DNA from: RGIG3102 sp964507095 | GTDB lineage: Bacteria > Bacillota > Clostridia > Oscillospirales > Ruminococcaceae | Assembly (NCBI GenBank): GCA_964507095.1 | Contig: CAZDOS010000002.1 | Location: 26,392-90,391, forward strand | Direction of reading: 5' to 3' | Length of the DNA: 64,000 nucleotides | Shown here: positions 8,981-17,853 of the stretch, in pieces | Layout: the number at the start of each line of letters is the position of its first letter | Position numbering within the stretch: position 1 is the stretch's first letter | Position numbers and translations under genes: made by a program | The notes under the pieces: generated by a model | Seen by the model: only the letters and a program-made list of their open reading frames with translations | The model's database searches: none | Told to the model about the DNA's origin: nothing

Positions 8981-11104
8981 TCACCAGCTGCCGCCCACAT
9001 AGCCGATAAACTCAAAATCCATCTTGTCAAGGTCTAATCGTGCTATCAAGTTCGGATCGTAATAATACGACTGATGTCTGTTAAAGAACAGAAACTCTAT
9101 TTGACCGTCGCCCTCTATATCGATAATATACGGAGTGGTTTTTTCATAACGGACCATATTTATTGTGCAATCCCCGTACCACTGCATGTCATACACATAA
9201 TACGGGCATATATCTCCCCGTTCGTCTTTAAAATAGCATATGGATATCTGGGGCTCATATCCCTCATATCCCGGAAACTGATGCCCGCTGATGAATGATG
9301 ACGGTAGCTTATTGTCCCGGCTTAAAGGCTGGTCAGATACATCTCCTTTCACAAAGCCCTTGCTGATCGTCTTATCTCCATAGAAGAAGACAAAACCGGT
9401 ATAGTAGTAATGGTCATCCCCGGCAGGTATCCCTTCTCGAACTGCTTTGGGAGCCCGATCCAATTCCCAGTCATGGAAATTGGTATAATATACGAATGCG
9501 CACTCCACACCGTTCATGGTAAACTCCCAGGATTCCCTGACGACTGCCGGAGTCGCGCTGTCTTCCGGCGGTTTCGAGTAGAAATAATCCAGCCACATCT
9601 GCTTTGGCTTCCTGTCGCTTAATTCATAATGTGTGTATAGCACTTTGACCGGTAATGGATCTCCAAATGTCGTAGAGATCAATACCTCGTCAGCCGGTAT
9701 TGAAGCATACCCTGTTGACTCCGGATCGAAATAATCTCTTGTATAGTATTTCTTCCCGTTCTCGATCAAATACTCTAAATTGACATGGTAGACAGTCCAT
9801 CTGGTAAAGTCGTTTGCATTGCTCATATCAGGCCCTACGGTCTCCCGTATGGATTCCGTTCTGTCTTCTCCGTCTTTTGAAAGATACAGGAATTTATCTT
9901 GGAATGCTACATAATCCAGGGACGGAAGAAGATCCTTGACCTTATCCGTAGGCTCAAAGAAACTCATTTGTACCTCAAGCGGATGCACACCGTTTTGGAT
10001 CCTGTCAAAGCGGAGGAAGCGTCCCCCTTCGTTTTCCAGTATTTTGAAGAATATGGTCTTATCCGGGTATATGATGACCGTTACGCAGTCATCTGCTATT
10101 GAAATATGGCCAGTATCACAGACAAAATCGCTTTCTCTGCGGCCTACTTCGGGAGGGAGATAACCGTCAAACACATAGTCTTCACCGGATGTGGATAATA
10201 ATGATTTGAAATGCTCCGGAATATGATCTTCAATACCGAATACTTCAAATACTATCGTCTTTATGAGATCCGAAGAAGCCACATAAACATCCCGGTTGGT
10301 GCTTTCATTGCGGTATTTACGCACCTGTGAAGAATAGTGGTCATCTTTTTCCGAGGAGAATCTGTTGAACCCCTTCATCGAAAGGTAACAGAACATAGCA
10401 ATATTATCATCTGTGACCCGGTCAACGCTTATTTCCTCGTTATACTTCATGTCATATGTCGCCAGAGAATACATCAGAGTAGTCGCGTATGCTGCGGCTG
10501 TCTTTTTCAGGATGATATCCTCCGTATCACTGTCTTCCAGACTGGGTATCTCATGCTTTGGCCCGCTGCTGATATACACCTCTAACCGTCCGTCGTACTC
10601 TATGGTCTGTCCGTTTATGTCACCGTTCCGGCCGACCCGTCTTATCAGCAGGTCTTTTTCAACGGAATCGGACCACTCGTATTTTTTTCTTATCTCTCCC
10701 TCAAAGCCCATGGACTTAAGCCGGCCGATCATTTCATCCACATCGTCTCCGCTCGAACAGAAATCCCGGGGTATTCTGACCCCTCGTCCGCTGGATACGG
10801 TCACGTACAGCTTTATGTTCTTTTCCCTGTCAAAGGTATTGACCCTGGTCTTTTCAGGCAGGTCCTGCCGGCATATCTTCCCCTTTTCGACCTCTTCGCT
10901 GCAATCATGAGTCACATAGATAACGATATGATGATCCGGAAACTCTCTCTTAAGGGTTTCCCTGGCCTGCTCATAGGTCATATTCGTTAGATCGCCGAGG
11001 GGCTTAAAGTAATATTTTAACTGCTTGTATCCGAAAGCTACGCCGGCGAAGACGACGATGAGTATTAACAGGGCTATGATCTTTTTCACTATTTTTATCC
11101 TCAC
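8981..11104 (-). CDS. Membrane-anchored protein with two PASTA-like domains and an unknown C-terminal region
   Basis: A 707-residue protein. An N-terminal hydrophobic helix (about 8-27) after KK suggests a type II membrane anchor with the bulk outside. Residues about 35-105 and 106-185 have PASTA spacing: NMTYEQARETLKREF...YVTVSSGRG and DVDEMIGRLKSMGFEG...LEVYISSGP. PASTA domains bind muropeptides or beta-lactams in cell-wall kinases and PBPs, but no kinase or transpeptidase is attached. The rest (200-707) is rich in Tyr, Asp and Phe; near the end YIIDIEGDGQIEFLFF resembles an FG-GAP/calcium loop. I do not recognise the family. Lies inside the proposed element scar. Confidence 0.7.
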   Translation of the reverse strand: MRIKIVKKIIALLILIVVFAGVAFGYKQLKYYFKPLGDLTNMTYEQARETLKREFPDHHIVIYVTHDCSEEVEKGKICRQDLPEKTRVNTFDREKNIKLYVTVSSGRGVRIPRDFCSSGDDVDEMIGRLKSMGFEGEIRKKYEWSDSVEKDLLIRRVGRNGDINGQTIEYDGRLEVYISSGPKHEIPSLEDSDTEDIILKKTAAAYATTLMYSLATYDMKYNEEISVDRVTDDNIAMFCYLSMKGFNRFSSEKDDHYSSQVRKYRNESTNRDVYVASSDLIKTIVFEVFGIEDHIPEHFKSLLSTSGEDYVFDGYLPPEVGRRESDFVCDTGHISIADDCVTVIIYPDKTIFFKILENEGGRFLRFDRIQNGVHPLEVQMSFFEPTDKVKDLLPSLDYVAFQDKFLYLSKDGEDRTESIRETVGPDMSNANDFTRWTVYHVNLEYLIENGKKYYTRDYFDPESTGYASIPADEVLISTTFGDPLPVKVLYTHYELSDRKPKQMWLDYFYSKPPEDSATPAVVRESWEFTMNGVECAFVYYTNFHDWELDRAPKAVREGIPAGDDHYYYTGFVFFYGDKTISKGFVKGDVSDQPLSRDNKLPSSFISGHQFPGYEGYEPQISICYFKDERGDICPYYVYDMQWYGDCTINMVRYEKTTPYIIDIEGDGQIEFLFFNRHQSYYYDPNLIARLDLDKMDFEFIGYVGGSW

Positions 11105-11481
11105 TGACCAAACGTATCTTTTGTCCGAAACACCTTTTCACGGCAGGCCCGAACCTTCTTTTCCTTAATTGATTGTAGATTAAACACCGCTAAATGTAAA
11201 CATATATCTGCCGACTGGCTCACGGCGATGCCCAAACAAATCATAGGTCATCACACATACTGTTCGTATATATACTACTGAAAGGGACTGCTCTAAATTC
11301 TTTGGGGCATGCCCGACTTACGCTCTGCATACATGAAGCCGTGAACTGAACGCTTTCCTGCACACTGCCCGTCCGGACGCCACTCTCAAAAGCACTTAGC
11401 CTCCTCTATTGTTTCTTAAGGCATCTAATGATATGCTCTGTCTGTTGAACGCTGAAAAAAACTTACGAGGGAAAACATATT

Positions 11482-11703
11482 ATGAAACGCCGATCAAATA
11501 TCAACTAATAGCGAAAGATGATATTAAAGCTATTTAACTAGATAAAAGTCACTACCCATATAATTTCGAATCTGGTTATTCTTTCATTACAGAGCGCTAC
11601 TGACGGACTGATCAACGGCAGGATAGTAACTGTCGAGACATTACCGGCGGATGAGAACAGGCTCGATTGGCAGCAGGAGTATTGGAACGGGTGCAAGTTT
11701 TAA
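11482..11703 (+). pseudogene. Frameshifted remnant of an unidentified small gene
   Basis: GAGGGAAAACATATT precedes ATG at 11482. The readable protein then moves between frames: MKRRSN, YQLIAKDDIKAI, a stop, SHYPYNFESGYSFITERY, and in another frame TDGLINGRIVTVETLPADEN followed by a Trp-rich end to TAA at 11703. The last piece has clearly protein-like composition. At least two frame changes and internal stops suggest a decayed gene. I do not recognise the family. Confidence 0.3.
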
Positions 11704-12211
11704 GCCCTTTTCAATGCTGTGTAACAATTCAGTCGTTCCAAGGTAATAATATAAGAGACTACCTGTCAAAAGCAGCCCCTCTTATAATATGCACCGTTAG
11801 TTTTACATATCATATATTAGTGTATGATGAAAGAGAAAAAAGTAAAAAGTATATAATAGTTAATAAGTATCAGAAGTTTATAATATCTCTCCTACATCAC
11901 CACATATTACTGATTCTTGTAGCATTAAAAACTTAATCAAAGAAGATGCGCCATTATCAACCTCTCTAATCTGATACTCGGTGTTGTCAAAAAGAATAAG
12001 AAGCAGAGCCAGTGAAGGGGCGGGAACAATCCCCGACCGTTATAGCAATGCTTCTTATTAATAAATGTATAGTATGTCGCCGTCAAAGTCAACAGCGTTT
12101 TTAGTGTTCTCTTCAGTCGAACGATACACCATTTTCTAAAGGTCGTTCAACGAAAGGCACTTTTTTCTTCGTAGAAATCGTCCTGTATGCTGCAGGCAGT
12201 ACTCTCGTCCC

Positions 12212-12301
12212 TTATACGAAATAATATCCAACGGTGCGGCCGTTCATCAATATGCGGTATTCGTCCCTGAACCGCATATCATTAATTCCCAAGGTGAATT
12301 T
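12212..12301 (-). pseudogene. Short C-terminal coding fragment, family unknown
   Basis: One minus-strand frame closed by stops at 12302-12304 and 12212-12214 reads FTLGINDMRFRDEYRILMNG followed by a Gly-Tyr-Tyr end. Composition is protein-like, but there is no start or ribosome binding site. It may be the tail of a lost gene. Confidence 0.25.
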
Positions 12302-12397
12302 TTAATACAGTTGTTAATGCTTTTTCAACTGTAGTCAGCCGGAGCGGATGAAGAAGAAAAGGCAGACGGTAATTCGCCGCTACTGTAAGAGATTGTT

Positions 12398-12916
12398 CTA
12401 TAGTTCCTTTTCCCACCAGAGGTTACCGTCCTCCTTAATAAATCGGAAACCGCATTTCTGGAGCACTCTCTGAGATCGTATATTGTCTTTGAGAGTGTCT
12501 GCCAGGACAGTTCTTATTCCGAGCATTTTTCCGAACTCGAGAAACGCTGAAAGGGCTTCCGTCATGTATCCGTTCCCCTCAAATGCAGGATTCAGTCCGT
12601 ATCCGACCTCTGTGACTCCGTCCCTAGGTACATATTTGTAGTCGATGGACCCTATCACGTGGTCGTTGTCCTTCAGGACGATCAGGAACTCAGTGAAGAA
12701 AAGGTAATTGTCCGGATCTTCCCGAATCTCGTTTTCCAGTTTCAGACGGTATGTCTCAATGAAGTAGTCAAGTTCCTCATATCCTCTGTACACTATTCCG
12801 TAGAGTTTTTCGAATGCCGGAAGGTCTGTGTTGAACAGAACGAGGTTTTCACGCGTAAAAGGGAAAAGGACCATTCTGTCTGTCTCTATCGCTGTCGATG
12901 TGTTCTGAAGATTCAT
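12398..12916 (-). CDS. GNAT-family N-acetyltransferase (RimJ/RimL type)
   Basis: A 172-residue acetyltransferase of the GNAT fold, which moves an acetyl group from acetyl-CoA to an amine on a small molecule or protein N-terminus. Strand-turn GSIDYKYVPRDGVTEVGYGL leads into the CoA pyrophosphate loop NPAFEGNGYMTEAL near residue 112, and NIRSQRVLQKCGF is the usual C-terminal helix and strand. AGGAG precedes the ATG at 12916. It stands alone between decayed sequences in the proposed element and appears intact. Substrate unknown; resistance or immunity roles are possible but not shown. Confidence 0.8.
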   Translation of the reverse strand: MNLQNTSTAIETDRMVLFPFTRENLVLFNTDLPAFEKLYGIVYRGYEELDYFIETYRLKLENEIREDPDNYLFFTEFLIVLKDNDHVIGSIDYKYVPRDGVTEVGYGLNPAFEGNGYMTEALSAFLEFGKMLGIRTVLADTLKDNIRSQRVLQKCGFRFIKEDGNLWWEKEL

Positions 12917-13069
12917 ATACTTGCTCCTGCTACTTCATTACACAGTAATAAATCAGGCATATAGTTATACCCTCCTTTTAGCTAATTCCCGTATCTATTA
13001 TATGCCATGCCAACCAATATGAAAACACATAATATACTTAATAGTCGTCCAGCAGAATAGTCGCATCAC

Positions 13070-13237
13070 TTAATGCGGCTCAACACCTAAAAGCTTTACA
13101 AACTTCTTGTTGCTCTCGTCAGTTCGAATTCCGAAGTTGCTTGACAATCTTCTATGCATCTTGTGCGTCGTATTTTCTGTAAAACTCGTGTCCCTTATAA
13201 ACGGCACATCCCCCTCTCTTTCGGTATGTAAGGGGTA
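13070..13237 (-). pseudogene. C-terminal coding fragment beside the att-like repeat, family unknown
   Basis: One minus-strand frame ends in TAA at 13070-13072 and reads, toward its end, HRRLSSNFGIRTDESNKKFV followed by KLLGVEPH. The basic, helical composition looks like a real protein tail. The frame continues into the repeat at 13244-13289 without a start, consistent with truncation at the element boundary. Confidence 0.3.
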
Positions 13238-13243
13238 ACGGAG

Positions 13244-13289
13244 GTTTGGGCCCTCTGCAGTGCACCATTGTTGGAGACCCGTAAATGCA
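13244..13289. repeat. Degenerate copy of the tRNA-Arg 3' end (att-like site)
   Basis: 46 bases match 8271-8316 with six substitutions. The conserved run includes CACCATTGTTG and ACCCGTAAATGCA. The tRNA 5' half is not present, so this is not a second tRNA gene. It is the expected footprint of site-specific integration into a tRNA 3' end, now drifting. Confidence 0.6.
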
Positions 13290-13415
13290 GTTTGGGATTT
13301 GCAGGTGTATATATGGAATTCTCCCTGAATATATTAAAATGCGAATCCGGATATAATCCGGATTCGCACACAGTTGTTGGATATGAATAAATGATACGAA
13401 CATCCATCAAGAATC

Positions 13416-14522
13416 TTACAGAATCGAATCGAAAGGCACATTCCTCGGATTCTCAAAGTGGTCCTCAAAGCCGCGAGGGTGGTGATAGTACATGATGTCC
13501 TTGTCCTGAGGATATGTATACTGACCTCCGACCTGCCAGAAGAACGGATGGAACTGGTAGTTGTTCCTCGGCTTCTTGAAGTCGTAAAGCAGTCTGATCT
13601 CCTCAGTATCTGCCTGGAAGTTGGACCATACATCGTGGTGTATCGGTATTACTACCTTGCAGCGGAGGCTCTCTGCCATTCTCAGGATGTCCACTGATGT
13701 CATCTTGTCCTGGATGCCGATCGGATTCTCGCCGAATGCGCCGAAAGCAACATCGATGTCATGCTCTTTGCCGTGCTTTGCAAAACCGATGGAGAAATGA
13801 GAGTCTCCTGAGTGGTAGATGTTTCCGCCCGGTGTCTTGATAAGGTAGTTAACCGCCTTCTCATCCATATCTGTCAGGAGGTTCTTGCCTGCTAGCTCTT
13901 CCCTGTCAGGACCAGTTGAATCTGTCGTAACAAGGCATGTGCGGTCAAATGCCTCAAGGCAAACGATCTCAAGATCCTTGAACTTGATGACATCTCCCGG
14001 CTTGACGACTATGCAGCGGTCTGCAGGGACGCCCCACTTCTCCCAGAGCTCGACGCTCTTGTACGGGCCGATGAACGGTACCGGGATCTCCTTGCCGTTT
14101 TCATCTGTTGTTGTCATTCCGGAATGAATGACATGGGCCGCCCATTCCTCGCTCATGTGGTCGTGGTGGTAGTGAGTAGCCAGAACAGCGTCGACATGCT
14201 TGAATGCGAACGGGTCGATCACAAAAGGAACATTTCGCAGGTTGGGCTGCATTTTTCTGGCTCCTGACATGTTTGCCATCTGATGTCCGACAGCCATCTT
14301 TCCGTTGCCGTGCGTACGTTTGCCGTTTCCGGTCCAAAGGTCGATGGTGATATTTGTGTTGGCTGGCGTCTTGAGCCAGATGCCGACGCATCCAAGCCAC
14401 CACATTGAAACATTTCCTTCCGGTACCTGCTTTTCTTCGATCTCTTCGACCAGCCAGGTGCCCCATTCAGGGAAAGTTTTCTGAATCCAGGATTCTCTGG
14501 TAATCTCATCAATCAAGCTCAT
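13416..14522 (-). CDS. ulaG: L-ascorbate-6-phosphate lactonase (UlaG family)
   Basis: A 368-residue metallo-beta-lactamase-fold enzyme. UlaG opens the lactone ring of L-ascorbate 6-phosphate to 3-keto-L-gulonate 6-phosphate in the cytoplasm. The metal motif ATHYHHDHMSEEW (near 117), NIYHSGDSHFS (near 237) and VIPIHHDVWSNFQ (near 292) give the expected ligands, and the N-terminal WIQKTFPEWGTWL is typical of UlaG. The start is ATG 14522 with AAAGGA upstream. It is divergent from the FGGY kinase over 94 bases containing a perfect dyad. No UlaABC transporter or UlaD decarboxylase is in the window, so the real substrate could be a related lactone phosphate. Confidence 0.88.
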   Translation of the reverse strand: MSLIDEITRESWIQKTFPEWGTWLVEEIEEKQVPEGNVSMWWLGCVGIWLKTPANTNITIDLWTGNGKRTHGNGKMAVGHQMANMSGARKMQPNLRNVPFVIDPFAFKHVDAVLATHYHHDHMSEEWAAHVIHSGMTTTDENGKEIPVPFIGPYKSVELWEKWGVPADRCIVVKPGDVIKFKDLEIVCLEAFDRTCLVTTDSTGPDREELAGKNLLTDMDEKAVNYLIKTPGGNIYHSGDSHFSIGFAKHGKEHDIDVAFGAFGENPIGIQDKMTSVDILRMAESLRCKVVIPIHHDVWSNFQADTEEIRLLYDFKKPRNNYQFHPFFWQVGGQYTYPQDKDIMYYHHPRGFEDHFENPRNVPFDSIL

Positions 14523-14563
14523 AATGAATTCCTTTCTGCTGTGTAATTAACAATTTTCTTAAC

Positions 14564-14585
14564 TTATGTTACTATATTAACATAA
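14564..14585. promoter_or_regulatory. Dyad operator candidate between ulaG and the FGGY kinase
   Basis: TTATGTTA (14564-14571), a 6-base spacer and TAACATAA (14578-14585) form a perfect 8-bp dyad midway between divergently read genes. Its position fits a repressor site controlling both directions. Confidence 0.5.
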
Positions 14586-14616
14586 AAAAGTACAGTAAAC
14601 ATTGAGGTCAACCGTT

Positions 14617-16077
14617 ATGTACATTCTGTCTTTGGATATCGGAACAACCAGCATGAGAGGGATCCTCTATGACCAAAACGGCAGGGAGATCGACCATGCC
14701 AGCCGCCTTACCCCGCTTCTGTTTATCGGCGAATTCATAGAGCAGGATCCTCTTTCCCTTCGTGAAAAGCTCATAGAGATCGTTGCCGAGATCGCTGCAA
14801 GGAACACTATAGATGCGATATCCCTGACGGCGTATCGTTCCTCTCCTGTCCTGGTGGACAGAGAAGGAAATCCTCTGACCAACTTCATAATGTGGCAGGA
14901 CACCCGCAACAGGGACATCTGTGAACGCCTTGAGCCTATGAACGCCAAGGTATACCGGAAGACCGGCGCAAAGGTAAATGCCGTTTTCATGGCGTCCAAG
15001 CTGACATGGTTCAAGGAGAATATGCGTAAAGTCTATGACAAAGCATACAAGGTCCTGGTCGTGCCTTCCTATCTCATAAATGTTATGACCGGTTCCTTCA
15101 GTGCCGACCGTACATACGGAAGCCGCACCGGCATCATGGATATCCATTCGCTGGAATACGATAGTGAGATGCTGAAGCTGTATGACCTCGATTTTAAAAA
15201 ACTTCCTCAGCTCATTGATGTCGGAAGCATTGCCGGATATACCAGCGAAGCTTTCGCCTCGGCTGCAGGGATCCGCCCGGGACTGCCTGTCATAACCTCA
15301 GGCGGCGACCAGCAGAATTCCGCATTGGGAATGGGAGAACTTGATGATTCTTCATTAGTCATCAACTGCGGCACCGGCTCATTCATTATCTCACTGGTGG
15401 ATCAGCCGTTCCTGGAAAATGAAACGATGATCTGCAATGTCTCTGCGGTACCGGGGAAATACATCCTTGAATCAAATGTTCTGGCTTCCGCTGCAGCCCT
15501 GAACTGGATGATCAGGGAACTGTTCCCGGAACTGTGGAATGGCGGAGAGCCTGATTTTGACTCTTTCAACAGGATAGTTCTGCAGTCAGCTCCCGGCGCA
15601 AACGGTGTCAGGATAGTCCCCCTTTTCCAGGGATGCGGATCACGTGACTGGAATCTTAACGCAAGAGCTGAATTCACCCATATATCACTTGGCAATACCA
15701 GAGTCGACCTGGCGAGAGCAATGCTTGAGGGCATCGCAGCAGAAATTGCAAAGAGCGTCAGATCCCTTCCCAGAAAATGCCAAGAAGCGTCAAGAATATA
15801 TATCGGCGGGGGTCTTACAAAGAGCGAACTGTTCGACCAGATCCTTTGCGACATGCTTGGAAAGAAGTTGGTGCGGTATGACGATTCGCAGGCAACCGCC
15901 ATTGGATCCTGGATATCCGCCGCGGTAACGTTAGGGATGTATCCCGATTATAAGACTGCGTTTGAAATGGCCCGAGAGGGATCACGGATGCGCGTTTACG
16001 AGCCGGACGCCGGACTTCACAGTTTTTACCGGAAGGTCATTGACGACACCGAGGCCGTATACGAAGCACTCAAGTGA
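14617..16077 (+). CDS. FGGY-family carbohydrate kinase
   Basis: A 486-residue sugar kinase of the FGGY group, which phosphorylates pentuloses, hexuloses or polyols using ATP. The first nucleotide-binding loop is LSLDIGTTSMRGILYD; SGGDQQNSALGMG near 235 and NCGTGSF near 255 are the second-domain signatures. I place the start at ATG 14617 (TTGAGG upstream), not at the in-frame TTG 15 bases earlier, because it puts the DIGTT loop at the usual position. The neighbours (UlaG, UlaE and AraD types) suggest an L-xylulose or L-ribulose type ketose as substrate, giving the 5-phosphate that the two epimerases would use. That assignment is inference. Confidence 0.85.
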   Translation: MYILSLDIGTTSMRGILYDQNGREIDHASRLTPLLFIGEFIEQDPLSLREKLIEIVAEIAARNTIDAISLTAYRSSPVLVDREGNPLTNFIMWQDTRNRDICERLEPMNAKVYRKTGAKVNAVFMASKLTWFKENMRKVYDKAYKVLVVPSYLINVMTGSFSADRTYGSRTGIMDIHSLEYDSEMLKLYDLDFKKLPQLIDVGSIAGYTSEAFASAAGIRPGLPVITSGGDQQNSALGMGELDDSSLVINCGTGSFIISLVDQPFLENETMICNVSAVPGKYILESNVLASAAALNWMIRELFPELWNGGEPDFDSFNRIVLQSAPGANGVRIVPLFQGCGSRDWNLNARAEFTHISLGNTRVDLARAMLEGIAAEIAKSVRSLPRKCQEASRIYIGGGLTKSELFDQILCDMLGKKLVRYDDSQATAIGSWISAAVTLGMYPDYKTAFEMAREGSRMRVYEPDAGLHSFYRKVIDDTEAVYEALK

Positions 16078-16098
16078 CAATACATATCATGCAAAAGC

Positions 16099-16123
16099 AA
16101 TACCGGCCGATAAGGCCGGTATT
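16099..16123. terminator. Bidirectional terminator between the convergent FGGY kinase and DUF169 genes
   Basis: A 10-bp stem (AATACCGGCC, 16099-16108, with 16114-16123), with T or A runs on the flanks. Confidence 0.7.
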
Positions 16124-16144
16124 TTCAGTATTCCGTTGTTTTTA

Positions 16145-16945
16145 TCAGTCCGGAGTGGTATCGAGTCCCCACTGTCCGAATAGGTAATTGTAGAACGGAG
16201 GGCGAGGGAAATCTCCTTCAACGATAGGGTTGAAGTTGCCTCTTGCTCCGAGATTGAGCCAGAACTCGACTCCATTGTAGAATTCCTCATCGCGCTGGTA
16301 AGGTATCGAGAATATGATATCGTCTTCAGGTGTGTACGCGCGTGCGAGCTCGCCCGGGTCAGGCAATGTTATGCGGTATTCTCCTTCCTGCAGCGGAGGG
16401 ATTATCGAGAATATGCACGAATCGAAGCAAGTGAATATGTTCGGCGTAGGCACTCCGGTCTGGCTCTTGATGGCCATCAATACCTTGAGAAGCTGATGGT
16501 TCTTGCAGTAGACAAGAGTCACATCAGGCTCGAAATCAGCCTTGTCCAAAGGAGCGATCAGCAGTCCCTTGTACTTTCCCATAGGAAGGCGCGGCAGGTT
16601 CTCGAGGAACTGCTTGCCCTTCTCAGGATCGGCTATCTCTATTCTGTCGGCTACGGCATCGAAAGCCGGTGTGTCTCTTTCCCACGGCACCATGCCGAAG
16701 CATATCAAAGGGCTCCAGCACCAGTGGTCTTCCTTGGTCATGTATATCGTCCTGTTCTCCCTGCGGCAAATGGCGAATGCCTGGCATGGGGCCGAGTGTT
16801 TGCCCGTCTGCGACAGAGGGCGCAGAGCGTCGGCAGGAACGAGATGCTCGTTGCCATCTTCGATCAGCTTTACGGCAATTGCAGGATAGCGGACATGCAT
16901 GTACTCGTACAGCAGATCCTGTTTTTCTTTATTAGTCTTAGACAT
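16145..16945 (-). CDS. DUF169 protein
   Basis: A 266-residue cytoplasmic protein of the DUF169 family, found widely in anaerobes and archaea, with no settled function. Family signs are the start YMHVRYPAIAVKLIEDG, the cysteine-containing APCQAFAICRRENRTIYM (about 52-70), the GKYKGLLIAPLDKADFEPDV block (about 122-142) and a second pair of cysteines in TCFDSCIFSIIP. Ribosome binding site GGAGG precedes ATG 16945. It is read in the same direction as the UlaE-like gene 44 bases upstream and probably shares its transcript. Cysteine placement hints at metal or redox chemistry, which is unproven. Confidence 0.8.
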   Translation of the reverse strand: MSKTNKEKQDLLYEYMHVRYPAIAVKLIEDGNEHLVPADALRPLSQTGKHSAPCQAFAICRRENRTIYMTKEDHWCWSPLICFGMVPWERDTPAFDAVADRIEIADPEKGKQFLENLPRLPMGKYKGLLIAPLDKADFEPDVTLVYCKNHQLLKVLMAIKSQTGVPTPNIFTCFDSCIFSIIPPLQEGEYRITLPDPGELARAYTPEDDIIFSIPYQRDEEFYNGVEFWLNLGARGNFNPIVEGDFPRPPFYNYLFGQWGLDTTPD

Positions 16946-16989
16946 GTTATGACCTCCGTTGTAAGATTCTTTCAGTATATTTCAATTCC

Positions 16990-17853
16990 TTAAAGGAATA
17001 CCTTGTCCAGTTTGTCGCGAAGGAATTCGCAGGATGCCTTCATGTTCTCTTCCCAGTGCTCCGGATCGTCGCACCAGAATTCTCCGTTGAACATCCTTAC
17101 GCCCAACTGTTTGAGTATGGTTATATCAGATATATAATCCGTCAGGCCGGTTCCCCACGGAACACTTCTGTCCTTGCCCGGCTTTGTCTCCTTAAGGTGG
17201 GCCGCCAGGATGTGTCCTGTCCCGGTGAGAAGATCATCCTCAACACTTTTTTCATAACCGAAGTCATTGCGCGCTCCGGCAAGGTTTCCGATATCAGGAT
17301 AGACGCCGAGAAATGGGCTGCCGACCATGTTCACATAGCTCATGGCCTTCTCGACCGTGTCGATGAAGGTCCTGTCCATCATGGTCTCGAATCCGAGCAT
17401 AACTCCCCTGCGGGCCGCCATCTGAGAAGCGATCTTCAGGTTCTTTATGAACTCCGCACGTGTCTCCTCATTTGACTCCTCATAATAGCAGTCATAGCCC
17501 GCAAGCTGTATTATCCTTATTCCCAGATCCGCTGCAAAATCTATCGCCTTTTCCATGATCTCCATGGCCTTCTCATGTTTTTCTTTCCCGAGAGAGCCAA
17601 GCGAGAAGCGGCGCTGCGCGCTGAAGCACATGGTATATATGGGTGTTCCAGTCTTCTTCATGAGACGGACCATCTCTTCTTTTTCTTCCTTGGACCAGTA
17701 GAGGCGGGATATCTTTTCATCAGTCTCGTCTATTGATATCTCTACCCAGTCAAAGCCTGCTCTTTTGCAGGCGTTCAGCTTTTCTTCCCAGCTGAGATCC
17801 TTGGGCATTGCCTTTTCGTACATGCCCAGCAGATAAGGTCTACTTCTGTCCAT
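16990..17853 (-). CDS. ulaE: L-xylulose/L-ribulose-5-phosphate 3-epimerase (UlaE/SgbU family)
   Basis: A 287-residue TIM-barrel epimerase that interconverts L-xylulose 5-phosphate and L-ribulose 5-phosphate. GFDWVEISIDETDEKISRLY is the family hallmark. The metal ligands appear in order: GFETMMDR (Glu), VYPDIGNL (Asp), AAHLKETKPG (His) and NGEFWCDD (Glu). Length matches the family. It starts 14 bases inside the end of the 4-epimerase gene, which implies translational coupling, so the two steps of one pathway are made together. Confidence 0.9.
   Translation of the reverse strand: MDRSRPYLLGMYEKAMPKDLSWEEKLNACKRAGFDWVEISIDETDEKISRLYWSKEEKEEMVRLMKKTGTPIYTMCFSAQRRFSLGSLGKEKHEKAMEIMEKAIDFAADLGIRIIQLAGYDCYYEESNEETRAEFIKNLKIASQMAARRGVMLGFETMMDRTFIDTVEKAMSYVNMVGSPFLGVYPDIGNLAGARNDFGYEKSVEDDLLTGTGHILAAHLKETKPGKDRSVPWGTGLTDYISDITILKQLGVRMFNGEFWCDDPEHWEENMKASCEFLRDKLDKVFL

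Larger units (their letters stand above)
11105..12397. other. Gene-poor 1.3-kb stretch with decayed coding fragments
   Basis: No intact gene is supported here. The segment 11500-11990 is strikingly AT-rich, while 11100-11450 is not. Two coding-like fragments are listed separately (11482-11703 and 12212-12301). Frames elsewhere are short, lack ribosome binding sites and have low-complexity composition. It reads as degraded accessory DNA. Confidence 0.6.
8218..13289. mobile_element. Proposed scar of a tRNA-Arg-targeted integrative element (about 5 kb)
   Basis: The 3' end of tRNA-Arg plus 22 bases downstream (8271-8316) recurs at 13244-13289 with 40 of 46 bases identical. Five of the six differences are transitions. 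Between the copies are an endonuclease tail, a PASTA-like protein, an acetyltransferase and several broken coding fragments, and composition drops to AT-rich around 11500-11990. No integrase remains. I infer an old element that integrated at the tRNA and has since decayed. Confidence 0.5.
12917..13415. other. Gene-poor stretch at the right edge of the element scar
   Basis: Contains the second tRNA-like repeat (13244-13289) and one coding-like minus-strand fragment (13070-13237). No intact gene with a ribosome binding site is visible. Confidence 0.6.

Noticed and set aside
11667..11936. 89-codon plus-strand frame in the AT-rich zone
   Set aside because: No ribosome binding site; composition is that of random AT-rich DNA. 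The coding-like part (11667-11703) belongs to the decayed fragment in a different frame.
13244..13289. Second tRNA gene
   Set aside because: Only the 3' part is present; the D arm, anticodon arm and acceptor 5' strand are missing.
16496..16993. Plus-strand open frames opposite the DUF169 gene
   Set aside because: Antisense shadows of a conserved family with a clear ribosome binding site.
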